This document shows, piece by piece, positions 15,899 through 22,996 of a DNA stretch of 23,855 bases. A program made the translations under genes and the position numbers. The notes under the pieces were generated by a model that was not told the origin of the DNA, did not search any database, and saw only the letters and a list, made by a program, of their open reading frames with translations. Source of the stretch: SIG575 sp045643165 (GTDB lineage Bacteria > Bacillota > Clostridia > Oscillospirales > Acutalibacteraceae); assembly GCA_045643165.1 (NCBI GenBank), contig JAZUKF010000024.1, positions 1-23,855 of the forward strand, written 5' to 3'. Within the stretch, counting starts at the first letter, position 1. Each line of letters opens with the position of its first letter.

Positions 15899-16237
15899 AT
15901 GGATTGTCTTTTTTGTAAGATAATTAACGGTGAAATTCCTTCAAAAAAAGCTTATGAAGATGATACTGTTCTTGCATTTTATGACATTGAACCGCAAGCA
16001 CCTGTTCATATTTTGATTATTCCTAAGGAACATATCACTTCATGTGCGGATATTACACCGGATAACAGCGGTGTTATATCACATATTTACGAGGTAGCCG
16101 CACAGTTGGCAAAAGAAAATAATTTAACCGACGGTTTCCGTATTGTATCAAATACCGGCGACAGTGCCGGACAAACTGTGAAACATTTACATTTTCATTT
16201 ATTAGGTGGAAGAGATTTTACATGGCCTCCGGGTTGA
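15899..16237 (+). CDS. HIT family (HinT-like) nucleotide hydrolase
   Basis: A 112-aa cytoplasmic histidine-triad protein. Members of the HINT branch hydrolyse purine nucleoside phosphoramidates and aminoacyl-AMP, normally as dimers. The triad is His96-Leu-His98-Phe-His100 in KHLHFHLLGG, and the N-terminus CLFCKIINGEIPSKKAYEDD is characteristic. A Cys pair (CLFC) sits at 3-6 as in many zinc-binding homologues, but the other zinc ligands are not obvious. The SD AAGGAGGT overlaps the alaS stop codon and is 6 nt from the ATG. Placement after alaS is suggestive, because HinT enzymes can hydrolyse aminoacyl-adenylates made by synthetases. That functional link is inference. Confidence 0.95.
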   Translation: MDCLFCKIINGEIPSKKAYEDDTVLAFYDIEPQAPVHILIIPKEHITSCADITPDNSGVISHIYEVAAQLAKENNLTDGFRIVSNTGDSAGQTVKHLHFHLLGGRDFTWPPG

Positions 16238-16251
16238 TTGGGTGAGAATAA

Positions 16252-18420
16252 ATGATCAAAAGACCGCTTGCGATGATTGGAGCAGTATTTTTTCTGTCTG
16301 TTTTGACTTTTGTTGAATTCGGATTTGAAAAAGCACCGTATATTATTCTGACGTTGCTTGTTGCGGTCTTTTTCCTTTGCATTAAAAGAAAACTTATTAC
16401 CGTTTTACCTTTGATTATTGCAACTGTTGTTTGTTCCTGTCTTTGTTTTCATTCCGCAAATAATAATTTTACTTATGTTTCAAAAACATTTGACGGAGTA
16501 AAAGCAAAAGTCAGCGGAAAAATACTTGACTATTCCGCCGATAAATCCGGTAATGCAAGAATTGTTATACAGACAGATAAAATAAATAAGGATAAAATCA
16601 AAACAAAGATATTTTTTTATACTGATGATAAAGCAGATTTTGATTTTTATAAAAAGGTTTCTTTTAATGCGGAACTTACCGGGGTTGAATCAATGACAGG
16701 GGATATATACAGATGCTATAAATCAGAGTCTATTCCTCTTACAGCCGATGTTAAAAACAGCATTACCGTTTCAGGTTATGAAAACAAACCTTTTATGTAC
16801 TACATAAAAAGTTTCCGTCAAAGGCTTACATCTGAAATATATAATTATATTGATGATGATTATAACGGTTTGATTATCGCAATGCTTTTAGGAGATAAAG
16901 TTTATCTTGACGATAATCTTAAAAATTCATTTTCAATTTGTGGTGTATCACATATTTTTGCGGTTTCCGGAGTACATACATATATTTGGGGTAGTTTTAT
17001 TTTCGGCTTTTTCTCCTTGTTTTTGAGCAAAAGAAAATCTTCAATATTTTCAATAATATTTATATCTCTGTTTATGGCAATAACGGGTTTTTCATCCTCA
17101 GTTGTACGTGCAGGGATAATGATGATAATAGTTTTTATCGCAAGGCTGACAAATAATATATCGGATTCTTTTAACAATTTAGGTATTGCAGCATTATTCA
17201 TTGCTTTATTTGAACCTTTGATGCTTTATAATATCGGAACGGTTTTATCTTTTGCATCGGTATTCAGTATAATTACTTTAAATAATTATATTTTTAACAA
17301 TGTAAACAATTACATTTCCTCAAGGTTAAAACATAAATATTCAAAGATAATTCTGCCTGTTATATCCACCGTTTTTTCTACAATCAGTGCGAGTCTTATA
17401 ATGTTTCCGCTTTCGGTTTTTTATTCGATGAAATTTTCATTTCTCTCAATAATAGCAAATCTGTTTATTTCCGACTTATCTGCATTTATTATGATTTTCG
17501 GCGGTTTAGGTGCGGTGGCTTCCACGGTAGGATTTTTGAAATCACCCGGTAATTTATTGCTTTTTGTTTCGGGTTATTTATCAAAATTCTGCAGAAATTT
17601 AGTAAATAAACTTGCATATCATTCCGGTCTTTATGTCAGTGTAACAAATTTTGCTACTGTTTTGTTTGTACTGTCAATAATTGCTATTCTTTACATTTAT
17701 CTGTTTAACACAAAACACTACGGGACAAGACTTCGCCTGTTATCTTTGTCTATGACTGCGGCATTTCTGTTTTCCTTTTTTACCGGTATGCTTTATTCGA
17801 GAAACACGGTAAATATTTCTGTTATTAACGTGGGGAACGGAATGTGTACGGCGTTGAGTTATGATTCTCATGCTGTTTTGATTGGTTGCGGAGGGAGCAG
17901 TTTCGCTTATGAAAATATTTCAACTCATTTGAACAGATATAATATAAAAGTAATTGATTTTATTTATGTTCCGTCAAAAGAAAAATATAATAACTGCCTA
18001 TGTAAATTGTGCGATGAATTTGATGTTAATTATATCGGAACAAATTCTGACGAAATTGACGCAAACTGCGATAATATTACTGTGTCTGATTACTTTGAAA
18101 TAAAAGTTTTTGACGGTATTTCAAAAATAAATATTTATTCCGATATAAAATATAACTATTGTTTTCTGAATGTTAAGGATAAGGATTTTCTGATTTCATT
18201 ATACGGAAAATTAGATTATGACATTTTACCTCAATACTATCGGTCCTTTGATTATTATATTACTTCATATTTACCCGTTCCGAATTTAGATTTAAGGTGT
18301 GTAAAAAATTATATTGTTTCATCGAAAAAATGCGATACCGTTCCTGAAAATGTGAAAAAATATTATATTACAAATAACGGAAGTTACTCCAAAACTATAT
18401 TTTTACCGGGAGAAGATTAA
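16252..18420 (+). CDS. comEC: ComEC/Rec2-type DNA uptake channel with degenerate beta-lactamase domain
   Basis: A 722-aa polytopic membrane protein of the ComEC/Rec2 family, which forms the channel for single-stranded DNA entry in natural transformation. Two or three N-terminal membrane segments precede an OB-like DUF4131 region (~70-165). Next comes the Competence domain, with DDYNGLIIAMLLGDK and GVSHIFAVSGVHTYI (canonical SGLSHLLAISGLH) and many further segments to ~515. The C-terminal ~200 residues are in the place of the metallo-beta-lactamase domain: VINVGNGM (524-531) matches the DVGQGD strand, but the HxHxDH metal motif is missing, since the equivalent stretch near 573-582 reads VPSKEKYNNC. 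The nuclease-like domain therefore looks inactive. The start follows GGTGAG (16241-16246), 14 nt after the HIT gene; holA begins 1 nt after its stop. Confidence 0.9.
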   Translation: MIKRPLAMIGAVFFLSVLTFVEFGFEKAPYIILTLLVAVFFLCIKRKLITVLPLIIATVVCSCLCFHSANNNFTYVSKTFDGVKAKVSGKILDYSADKSGNARIVIQTDKINKDKIKTKIFFYTDDKADFDFYKKVSFNAELTGVESMTGDIYRCYKSESIPLTADVKNSITVSGYENKPFMYYIKSFRQRLTSEIYNYIDDDYNGLIIAMLLGDKVYLDDNLKNSFSICGVSHIFAVSGVHTYIWGSFIFGFFSLFLSKRKSSIFSIIFISLFMAITGFSSSVVRAGIMMIIVFIARLTNNISDSFNNLGIAALFIALFEPLMLYNIGTVLSFASVFSIITLNNYIFNNVNNYISSRLKHKYSKIILPVISTVFSTISASLIMFPLSVFYSMKFSFLSIIANLFISDLSAFIMIFGGLGAVASTVGFLKSPGNLLLFVSGYLSKFCRNLVNKLAYHSGLYVSVTNFATVLFVLSIIAILYIYLFNTKHYGTRLRLLSLSMTAAFLFSFFTGMLYSRNTVNISVINVGNGMCTALSYDSHAVLIGCGGSSFAYENISTHLNRYNIKVIDFIYVPSKEKYNNCLCKLCDEFDVNYIGTNSDEIDANCDNITVSDYFEIKVFDGISKINIYSDIKYNYCFLNVKDKDFLISLYGKLDYDILPQYYRSFDYYITSYLPVPNLDLRCVKNYIVSSKKCDTVPENVKKYYITNNGSYSKTIFLPGED

Positions 18421-18421
18421 A

Positions 18422-19474
18422 ATGGTTATTGACGAAATGACAATAAAAAAACAAATACGTGAATTAAACTTTTCAAATTTATATCTTATTTGCGGTAACG
18501 AGCCGTATTTGAAGCAGTATTATTCCGATAAAATTTGCGAAAAAGCCGTACAAAAAGATTTTGCGGATTTTAATTTTCATATTTTCGACGGTGAAAAATC
18601 AACTTTAAAGGAGATTTCCGATTGCATAGATGCTCTGCCTATGATGGATGAAAGAACTTGTGTGGTTGTTAAAGATATGCCGCTTGACAAAATGGGTGAA
18701 TCTCAAAAGAAAGATTTGGAAACCATTATTTCCGATATTCCCGATACAACGGTTGCGGTTTTCCTTCTGCAAAATATAAGTTTTGACGGTAAAAAAGATC
18801 CGAAATGGGAAAAGGTGATGAATCTTTTTTCAAAGTACGGCGACGTTGTTTTATTAAACAAAAAAACATTGTCGGATTTATGCAAACTTGTAATGAGCGG
18901 TGCGGAGAAAAGGAACTCAAAAATATCAAGACAATGTGCCGAGTATTTTATAAATACCGTCGGCGATGACATGAATAACCTTCTTAATGAACTTGAAAAA
19001 CTTTGTTATTACTGTAACGGAAAAGAGATAGATAAACAGGCGATTGATGAAATTGCCGTTAAATCCGTCAGCGCGAGAATATTTGATTTGACAAATGAAC
19101 TTTTATCTGGAAGACACGAAAAAGCATTTTCCATTCTTAATTCACTCATTTCCATGAAGGAAGAACCTATTGTTATCAACAGTCAACTAATCAGTGCCTA
19201 CGTTGATATGTACAGGGTGAAAATTTTCACCGCCGCAGGTCATAAAAGCGAAGATGTGGGTGATTATTATAATTACAGAAACCGTTCCTTTGTTTTGAGA
19301 AATGCCAATCAGAATGCATCAAAAATATCTGCCGAGCAGTTAAGAAGATGCCTTGATATTCTTGCTGATTCTGATGAAAAATTAAAAAGCACTTCCGTAA
19401 ATAAGCAGATTATCCTTGAAGAAACTTTAATCAGGCTTATGCTTTGTGCCAACGGAGAAAAGGTCAGAATATAA
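18422..19474 (+). CDS. holA: DNA polymerase III delta subunit (clamp loader)
   Basis: The delta subunit of the clamp loader opens the beta sliding clamp. The protein is 350 aa, as expected. The N-terminus NLYLICGNEPYLKQYYSDKI matches the family's start. SLSALPM-like segments follow (ALPMMDERTCVVVKD), then the middle domain KLVMSGAEKRNSKIS and a C-terminal helical collar (NSQLISAYVDMYRVKIF to the end). There is no Walker A, as expected for delta. The ATG is 1 nt after the comEC stop, with GGGAGAAG inside the comEC 3' end as SD, so the two are coupled. The comEC-holA order is widely conserved in Firmicutes; the usual next gene, rpsT (S20), is missing here and RNase M5 follows directly. Confidence 0.95.
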   Translation: MVIDEMTIKKQIRELNFSNLYLICGNEPYLKQYYSDKICEKAVQKDFADFNFHIFDGEKSTLKEISDCIDALPMMDERTCVVVKDMPLDKMGESQKKDLETIISDIPDTTVAVFLLQNISFDGKKDPKWEKVMNLFSKYGDVVLLNKKTLSDLCKLVMSGAEKRNSKISRQCAEYFINTVGDDMNNLLNELEKLCYYCNGKEIDKQAIDEIAVKSVSARIFDLTNELLSGRHEKAFSILNSLISMKEEPIVINSQLISAYVDMYRVKIFTAAGHKSEDVGDYYNYRNRSFVLRNANQNASKISAEQLRRCLDILADSDEKLKSTSVNKQIILEETLIRLMLCANGEKVRI

Positions 19475-20082
19475 TGGAAATGATTAAAATTAAAGAAGCG
19501 GTTATCGTTGAAGGAAAGTATGATAAAATCAAACTTTCAAAAATTATAGATGCACCGATTATCACAACAGAGGGTTTCGGTATTTTTAACGATAAAGAAA
19601 AACAGAATTTTATCAGGAAACTTGCTGAAACGAGAGGACTTGTTGTCCTTACAGACAGCGATTCGGCAGGATTTTTAATAAGGAAATTTCTCGGCGGAAG
19701 CATTAAAAAGGAATATATTAAAAATGTCTATATTCCCGAAATTGCAGGAAAAGAAAAGCGTAAGGAAAACTATTCCGCAGAGGGAATATTAGGCGTAGAG
19801 GGTATCCCGATGGAAGTTCTTGTTGACTGTTTAAGTAAAGCGGGAGTAATCTGTGAAAATGAAAATCCGGTTGATAATAAACGGAGAGTTACAAAAACAG
19901 ATTTATTTACTGACGGCTTTTTCGGAACTCCCGACTGCACCGAAAAGAGAAGTATTCTTTTGAAAAAACTGTCCTTGCCGCAAAAACTGTCAACAAATTC
20001 TCTCGTTGAGATGATAAATATTTTTATGACGTATGATGAATACCGTTTAATCGTTAAAGAAATTGAAGGTGAATTAAAATGA
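19474..20082 (+). CDS. rnmV: Ribonuclease M5 (5S rRNA maturation)
   Basis: Toprim-domain endonuclease that makes the final cuts maturing 5S rRNA in low-GC Gram-positives. The 202-aa protein has VIVEGKYDKIKL with the Toprim catalytic Glu13, TTEGFGIFN, and LTDSDSAG with metal-binding Asp61 and Asp63, followed by the C-terminal rRNA-binding region. The chosen ATG at 19474 overlaps the holA stop (TAATG); an ATG six bases later is the alternative. An earlier in-frame ATG at 19444 lies within holA and adds a non-conserved basic stretch. AAAGG (19459-19463) may serve as the SD. In many relatives rnmV sits with tatD and ksgA, but here it lies between holA and ispF. It overlaps ispF by 4 nt. Confidence 0.95.
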   Translation: MEMIKIKEAVIVEGKYDKIKLSKIIDAPIITTEGFGIFNDKEKQNFIRKLAETRGLVVLTDSDSAGFLIRKFLGGSIKKEYIKNVYIPEIAGKEKRKENYSAEGILGVEGIPMEVLVDCLSKAGVICENENPVDNKRRVTKTDLFTDGFFGTPDCTEKRSILLKKLSLPQKLSTNSLVEMINIFMTYDEYRLIVKEIEGELK

Positions 20083-20573
20083 GAATAGGGCACGGATATG
20101 ATGTTCATAAACTTGTTGAAAACAGGAAACTGATTTTAGGCGGAGTTGATATACCATTTGAAAAGGGTTTGCTCGGTCATTCCGATGCTGATGTTTTGCT
20201 TCATGCAATTTCCGATGCGGTTCTCGGAGCGGCGGCACTTGGCGATATCGGAAAACTTTTCCCGGATAATGATGATAAATTTCTGAATGCGGACAGTCTT
20301 GCTTTGTTAAATGATGTTGTTAATTTCCTTTATGAAAACGGGTATAAAATCATAAATATTGATTCAACCGTTATTTGTCAAAAGCCAAAACTTTCCCCCT
20401 ATATTCAGCAGATGAGGGAGAATATAGCAAAGGCTTGCAGAATTGATGTTTGTGATGTCAGTGTTAAAGCCACAACCGAGGAAAAACTCGGCTTTACGGG
20501 AAGCGGGGAGGGAATTTCCGCACACGCTGTTACGCTTATCGAAAGAATAAATCCCGTTATAAAAAGCGTATAA
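20079..20573 (+). CDS. ispF: 2-C-methyl-D-erythritol 2,4-cyclodiphosphate synthase
   Basis: MEP-pathway enzyme that converts CDP-ME 2-phosphate to MEcPP with release of CMP, toward isoprenoid precursors. The 164-aa length is typical. RIGHGYDVH supplies the metal ligands Asp8 and His10, and HSDADVLLH ends in His42. The CMP-binding end reads ATTEEKLGFTGSGEGI. The start overlaps the rnmV stop (ATGA). The usual partner ispD is not adjacent. It is the last gene before a hairpin with a U-tract, so it probably ends the alaS operon transcript in most conditions. Confidence 0.98.
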   Translation: MRIGHGYDVHKLVENRKLILGGVDIPFEKGLLGHSDADVLLHAISDAVLGAAALGDIGKLFPDNDDKFLNADSLALLNDVVNFLYENGYKIINIDSTVICQKPKLSPYIQQMRENIAKACRIDVCDVSVKATTEEKLGFTGSGEGISAHAVTLIERINPVIKSV

Positions 20574-20583
20574 TGGACAAAAC

Positions 20584-20643
20584 TCACCGCATTTCATAGT
20601 ATAGATTGAGAAATCTATGAAATGAGGTGATTTTTTGTTTTTT
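20584..20643 (+). promoter_or_regulatory. Terminator-like hairpin carrying the SD and TTG start of the next gene
   Basis: TCACCGCATTTCATAG (20584-20599) is complementary to CTATGAAATGAGGTGA (20615-20630) except for one G-A position. An inner alternative, ATAGATT/AATCTAT around GAGA, extends the stem with a 5-nt bulge. U6-G-U6 follows at once (20631-20643), the form of an intrinsic terminator. The right arm contains GAGGTGA, the only plausible SD of the DUF3343 gene, and its TTG start (20635) is in the U-tract. The structure can therefore both end the ispF transcript and hide the downstream ribosome site. The attenuator role is inference. Confidence 0.72.
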
Positions 20644-20856
20644 ATTAAAGTAAATTCAGTAACCCATGCCATGAAGGGCAGAAATGTCCTTTCATCAAAC
20701 GGGATAAAAGCAAATATCAAACGATTGAATGAAGCAAATTCTAAAGAAGGCTGCGGATATGTTATTCTTGTGAATAACGAGCCGGAAAAAGCCGTTTCTT
20801 TATTAAAAAATAATTTTATAAAAGTCATAAGTTTCGGGGAATACGGTGGTATCTGA
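20635..20856 (+). CDS. DUF3343 family small protein (putative Se/S carrier)
   Basis: A 73-aa protein with the look of the DUF3343 family: FFIKVNSVTHAMKGRNVLSSNGI (strand, then helix), a central Gly-Cys-Gly (Cys40) followed by YVILV, and a C-terminal FGEYGG. Members are often named putative Se/S carrier proteins because they accompany NifS-like desulfurases and selenium genes; Cys40 would be the carrier residue. The only possible start is TTG 20635, because an in-frame stop lies at 20623 and the first internal ATG would remove the conserved first strand. Its SD GAGGTGA is inside the hairpin described at this site. Its stop overlaps the start of the desulfurase gene (TGATG), so the two should be translated together. 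Confidence 0.8.
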   Translation: MFFIKVNSVTHAMKGRNVLSSNGIKANIKRLNEANSKEGCGYVILVNNEPEKAVSLLKNNFIKVISFGEYGGI

Positions 20857-22004
20857 TGATTTATCTTGATAACAGTGCCACCACTTATCCGAAACCGAAA
20901 AGCGTAATTCAATCTTTATGCAGTTCTCCCGTCTTTTTCGGTGCAAACCCCGGACGTGGCGGGTATGAAATGAGTTATAAAACCGCTGATGAAATTTTTA
21001 AGGTCAGAAGTAAAGTAAAAGAAATGTTTAATGCCGATAGTGAGGAAAATGTTATTTTTACCGTGAATTGTACCCATGCTTTAAATATGGCAATAAAAGG
21101 ACTTGCAAAGAACGGCGGTCACGGGATTACCTCTTGCCTTGAACACAATTCGGTTATCAGACCGCTTACTAAATTGAAAAAAACACACAACTTTTCTTTT
21201 GATATCATTCAGCCGGAGTATGACAACGAAATAACCGTAAAACGGTTTGAAAGGAAAATAAGACGTAATACGGATTTTATCGTCTGTAATTATGCTTCAA
21301 ATGTTTTCGGTGATATTTTGCCTATACGGAAGTTGGGAGAACTTGCGAAAAAATATTCAATACCTCTTATCGTTGACGGTGCTCAGGCGGCGGGAGTTAT
21401 AGATATTGATGTTAAACGTGATAACATTTCCTGCCTGTGTCTGCCCGGTCATAAGGGCCTGTACGGTCCTGCCGGGACGGGTATTCTTGTATTAAATAAT
21501 GATTGTATTCCCGATACTGTTATTGAAGGCGGTACGGGAAGTGAATCGAAAAATCTTGATCAGCCGGATTTTATACCCGACAGATTTGAAAGCGGAACTT
21601 TGAACACATCCGGAATTATTTCGTTGGGTAAAGGTATTGATTTTGTCAACGACAGGGGAATAAAAAAAATAAGGAACCATGAAAATAAACTGATTTCATA
21701 TTTTTTTGATGAAATAAATTACAGTGATAAAATAATAAGTTATAATAATTTTAATCAAAATAAATATGTTCCCATCGCTTCTTTTAACGTAAAAGGTTTG
21801 GGAAGTGAAGAATGTGCCGCAAGGTTAGGGGAGATGAATATTGCCGTCAGAGGCGGTTTTCACTGTAATCCTCTGGCACATAAATTTTATAACACATACG
21901 ATACCGGAACGGTCAGAGTTTCTTTGTCGGTTTTTAACGAAAAAGAAGATATAGATTTTTTATTAAATTGTCTAATAAAAATTGCCAAATCCGTAAATGT
22001 GTGA
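20856..22004 (+). CDS. Cysteine desulfurase (NifS-like, class V aminotransferase fold)
   Basis: A 382-aa PLP enzyme expected to take sulfur (or selenium) from cysteine (or selenocysteine) as an enzyme-bound persulfide. Visible residues: IYLDNSATTYPKP at the N-terminus, His97 in LEHNS for PLP stacking, VDGAQAAG with Asp174 and Gln177, the PLP lysine Lys200 in LPGHKGLYGP, and the catalytic Cys337 in RGGFHCNPLAH. It looks closest to the subfamily found next to DUF3343 genes and, in some genomes, to selenium-dependent molybdenum hydroxylase clusters; no iscU or sufU scaffold is adjacent. The start overlaps the DUF3343 stop. A predicted cdaA promoter lies over its last codons. Whether it handles sulfur or selenium cannot be told here. 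Confidence 0.92.
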   Translation: MIYLDNSATTYPKPKSVIQSLCSSPVFFGANPGRGGYEMSYKTADEIFKVRSKVKEMFNADSEENVIFTVNCTHALNMAIKGLAKNGGHGITSCLEHNSVIRPLTKLKKTHNFSFDIIQPEYDNEITVKRFERKIRRNTDFIVCNYASNVFGDILPIRKLGELAKKYSIPLIVDGAQAAGVIDIDVKRDNISCLCLPGHKGLYGPAGTGILVLNNDCIPDTVIEGGTGSESKNLDQPDFIPDRFESGTLNTSGIISLGKGIDFVNDRGIKKIRNHENKLISYFFDEINYSDKIISYNNFNQNKYVPIASFNVKGLGSEECAARLGEMNIAVRGGFHCNPLAHKFYNTYDTGTVRVSLSVFNEKEDIDFLLNCLIKIAKSVNV

Positions 22005-22010
22005 TATAAT
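21982..22010 (+). promoter_or_regulatory. Predicted sigma-A promoter of cdaA, inside the desulfurase 3' end
   Basis: A -35 TTGCCA (21982-21987) and a consensus -10 TATAAT (22005-22010) are spaced 17 nt. The hexamers flank the desulfurase stop codon TGA (22002-22004). Transcription would start near 22017, giving a leader of ~74 nt before the cdaA ATG. Confidence 0.75.
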
Positions 22011-22048
22011 TATAAAGGTTATGTTTATTTAAACTAATTTTTCGGAGA

Positions 22049-22090
22049 AAGGGAGCAAATCAGATTAAAACTGATTGCTTAATAATAAAA
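22049..22090 (+). promoter_or_regulatory. cdaA leader: SD separated from AUG by a hairpin
   Basis: The only SD-like sequence, AAGGGAG (22049-22055), is 35 nt from ATG 22091. Between them AGCAAATCAG (22054-22063) can pair with CTGATTGCTT (22071-22080), with one bulged A and a 7-nt loop. Folding would bring the SD close to the start codon. No T-run follows, so it is not a terminator. A structured spacer is the inference. Confidence 0.5.
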
Positions 22091-22996
22091 ATGTACAGAC
22101 AAAACATTATTGAATTTTTCTCGAAATTATCAAATGTTATATCTTCATTTGGTTTTATTGATTTACTTGATATCATACTCGTTGCATTTGTAATTTATCA
22201 GGTAATTAAATTTTTAAGAGAAACAAGAGCATTTCAGCTTGTGAAAGGTTTGCTCCTTGTACTTGTACTTTATTTTGCTATTAAACTTTTTAATATGCAG
22301 GCAAGTTCATATATTTTTGAAACACTTTTCAGTAATATATTCTTTGTGCTTGTTATTCTTTTTCAGCCGGAAATCAGACACACTCTTGAAAGTGCCGGCA
22401 GAAGCGGGTTTAAAAAGTTTTCATCCATAGGCGGAAAAAATGAAGAAAAGAACAGGGCTAAATCCGTTGAAAGGATGATAGAACAGTTTGTGCTTTCCGC
22501 AACGGATATGAGTGAGAAGAAAATCGGTTCTCTGACTGTTTTTGAAAGGAATACACTTCTCGGCGATTTTATAAAAACCGGTACGGTTATTGATGCCGCC
22601 GCAAGTGAGCAAATGTTTTCAAATGTATTCTACCCGAAAGCACCTTTGCATGACGGTGCCGCCATTGTGCGTGACGGAAGAATTTATGCCGCCGGCTGTA
22701 TCTTGCCGTTGACGGAAAACAATAATGTCAGTAAGGAACTCGGCACAAGACACAGAGCGGCAATCGGTATGAGCGAACAATGCGATGCGTTGATTGTCGT
22801 TACATCGGAGGAAACAGGTGTTATTTCCGTTGTGGAGAAAGGTAATATCAGAAGGAACCTTACCGCAGATGAATTGAGAGAAAGTTTGAAAAATTCATTG
22901 GAAAATAATATTATAGGCAAAAGAAACGATGACCGCCCGACATTTTGGCAGGAATTAAAGGGAAGATGGGGGGACAGTAAAAATGAGCAGAAATAA
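22091..22996 (+). CDS. cdaA: Diadenylate cyclase CdaA (c-di-AMP synthase)
   Basis: Membrane-bound enzyme that joins two ATP into cyclic di-AMP, which controls potassium and osmolyte uptake and wall homeostasis in Firmicutes. The 301-aa protein has three N-terminal membrane segments (~22-40, 50-66, 78-92) ending in FQPEIRHTLE, and then the DAC domain with the signature PLHDGAAIV (Asp188-Gly-Ala) and GTRHRAAIG (Arg220-His-Arg222). The C-terminal tail is ~25 residues longer than in B. subtilis CdaA and is polar. It has its own promoter and an unusual leader. It overlaps cdaR by 14 nt, the conserved cdaA-cdaR order; glmM, often third, would lie outside the window. Confidence 0.97.
   Translation: MYRQNIIEFFSKLSNVISSFGFIDLLDIILVAFVIYQVIKFLRETRAFQLVKGLLLVLVLYFAIKLFNMQASSYIFETLFSNIFFVLVILFQPEIRHTLESAGRSGFKKFSSIGGKNEEKNRAKSVERMIEQFVLSATDMSEKKIGSLTVFERNTLLGDFIKTGTVIDAAASEQMFSNVFYPKAPLHDGAAIVRDGRIYAAGCILPLTENNNVSKELGTRHRAAIGMSEQCDALIVVTSEETGVISVVEKGNIRRNLTADELRESLKNSLENNIIGKRNDDRPTFWQELKGRWGDSKNEQK

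Noticed and set aside
20364..20912. A 182-codon minus-strand open frame across ispF, the hairpin and the desulfurase start
   Set aside because: It is antisense to three supported genes and includes the terminator; its composition is that of a shadow frame.
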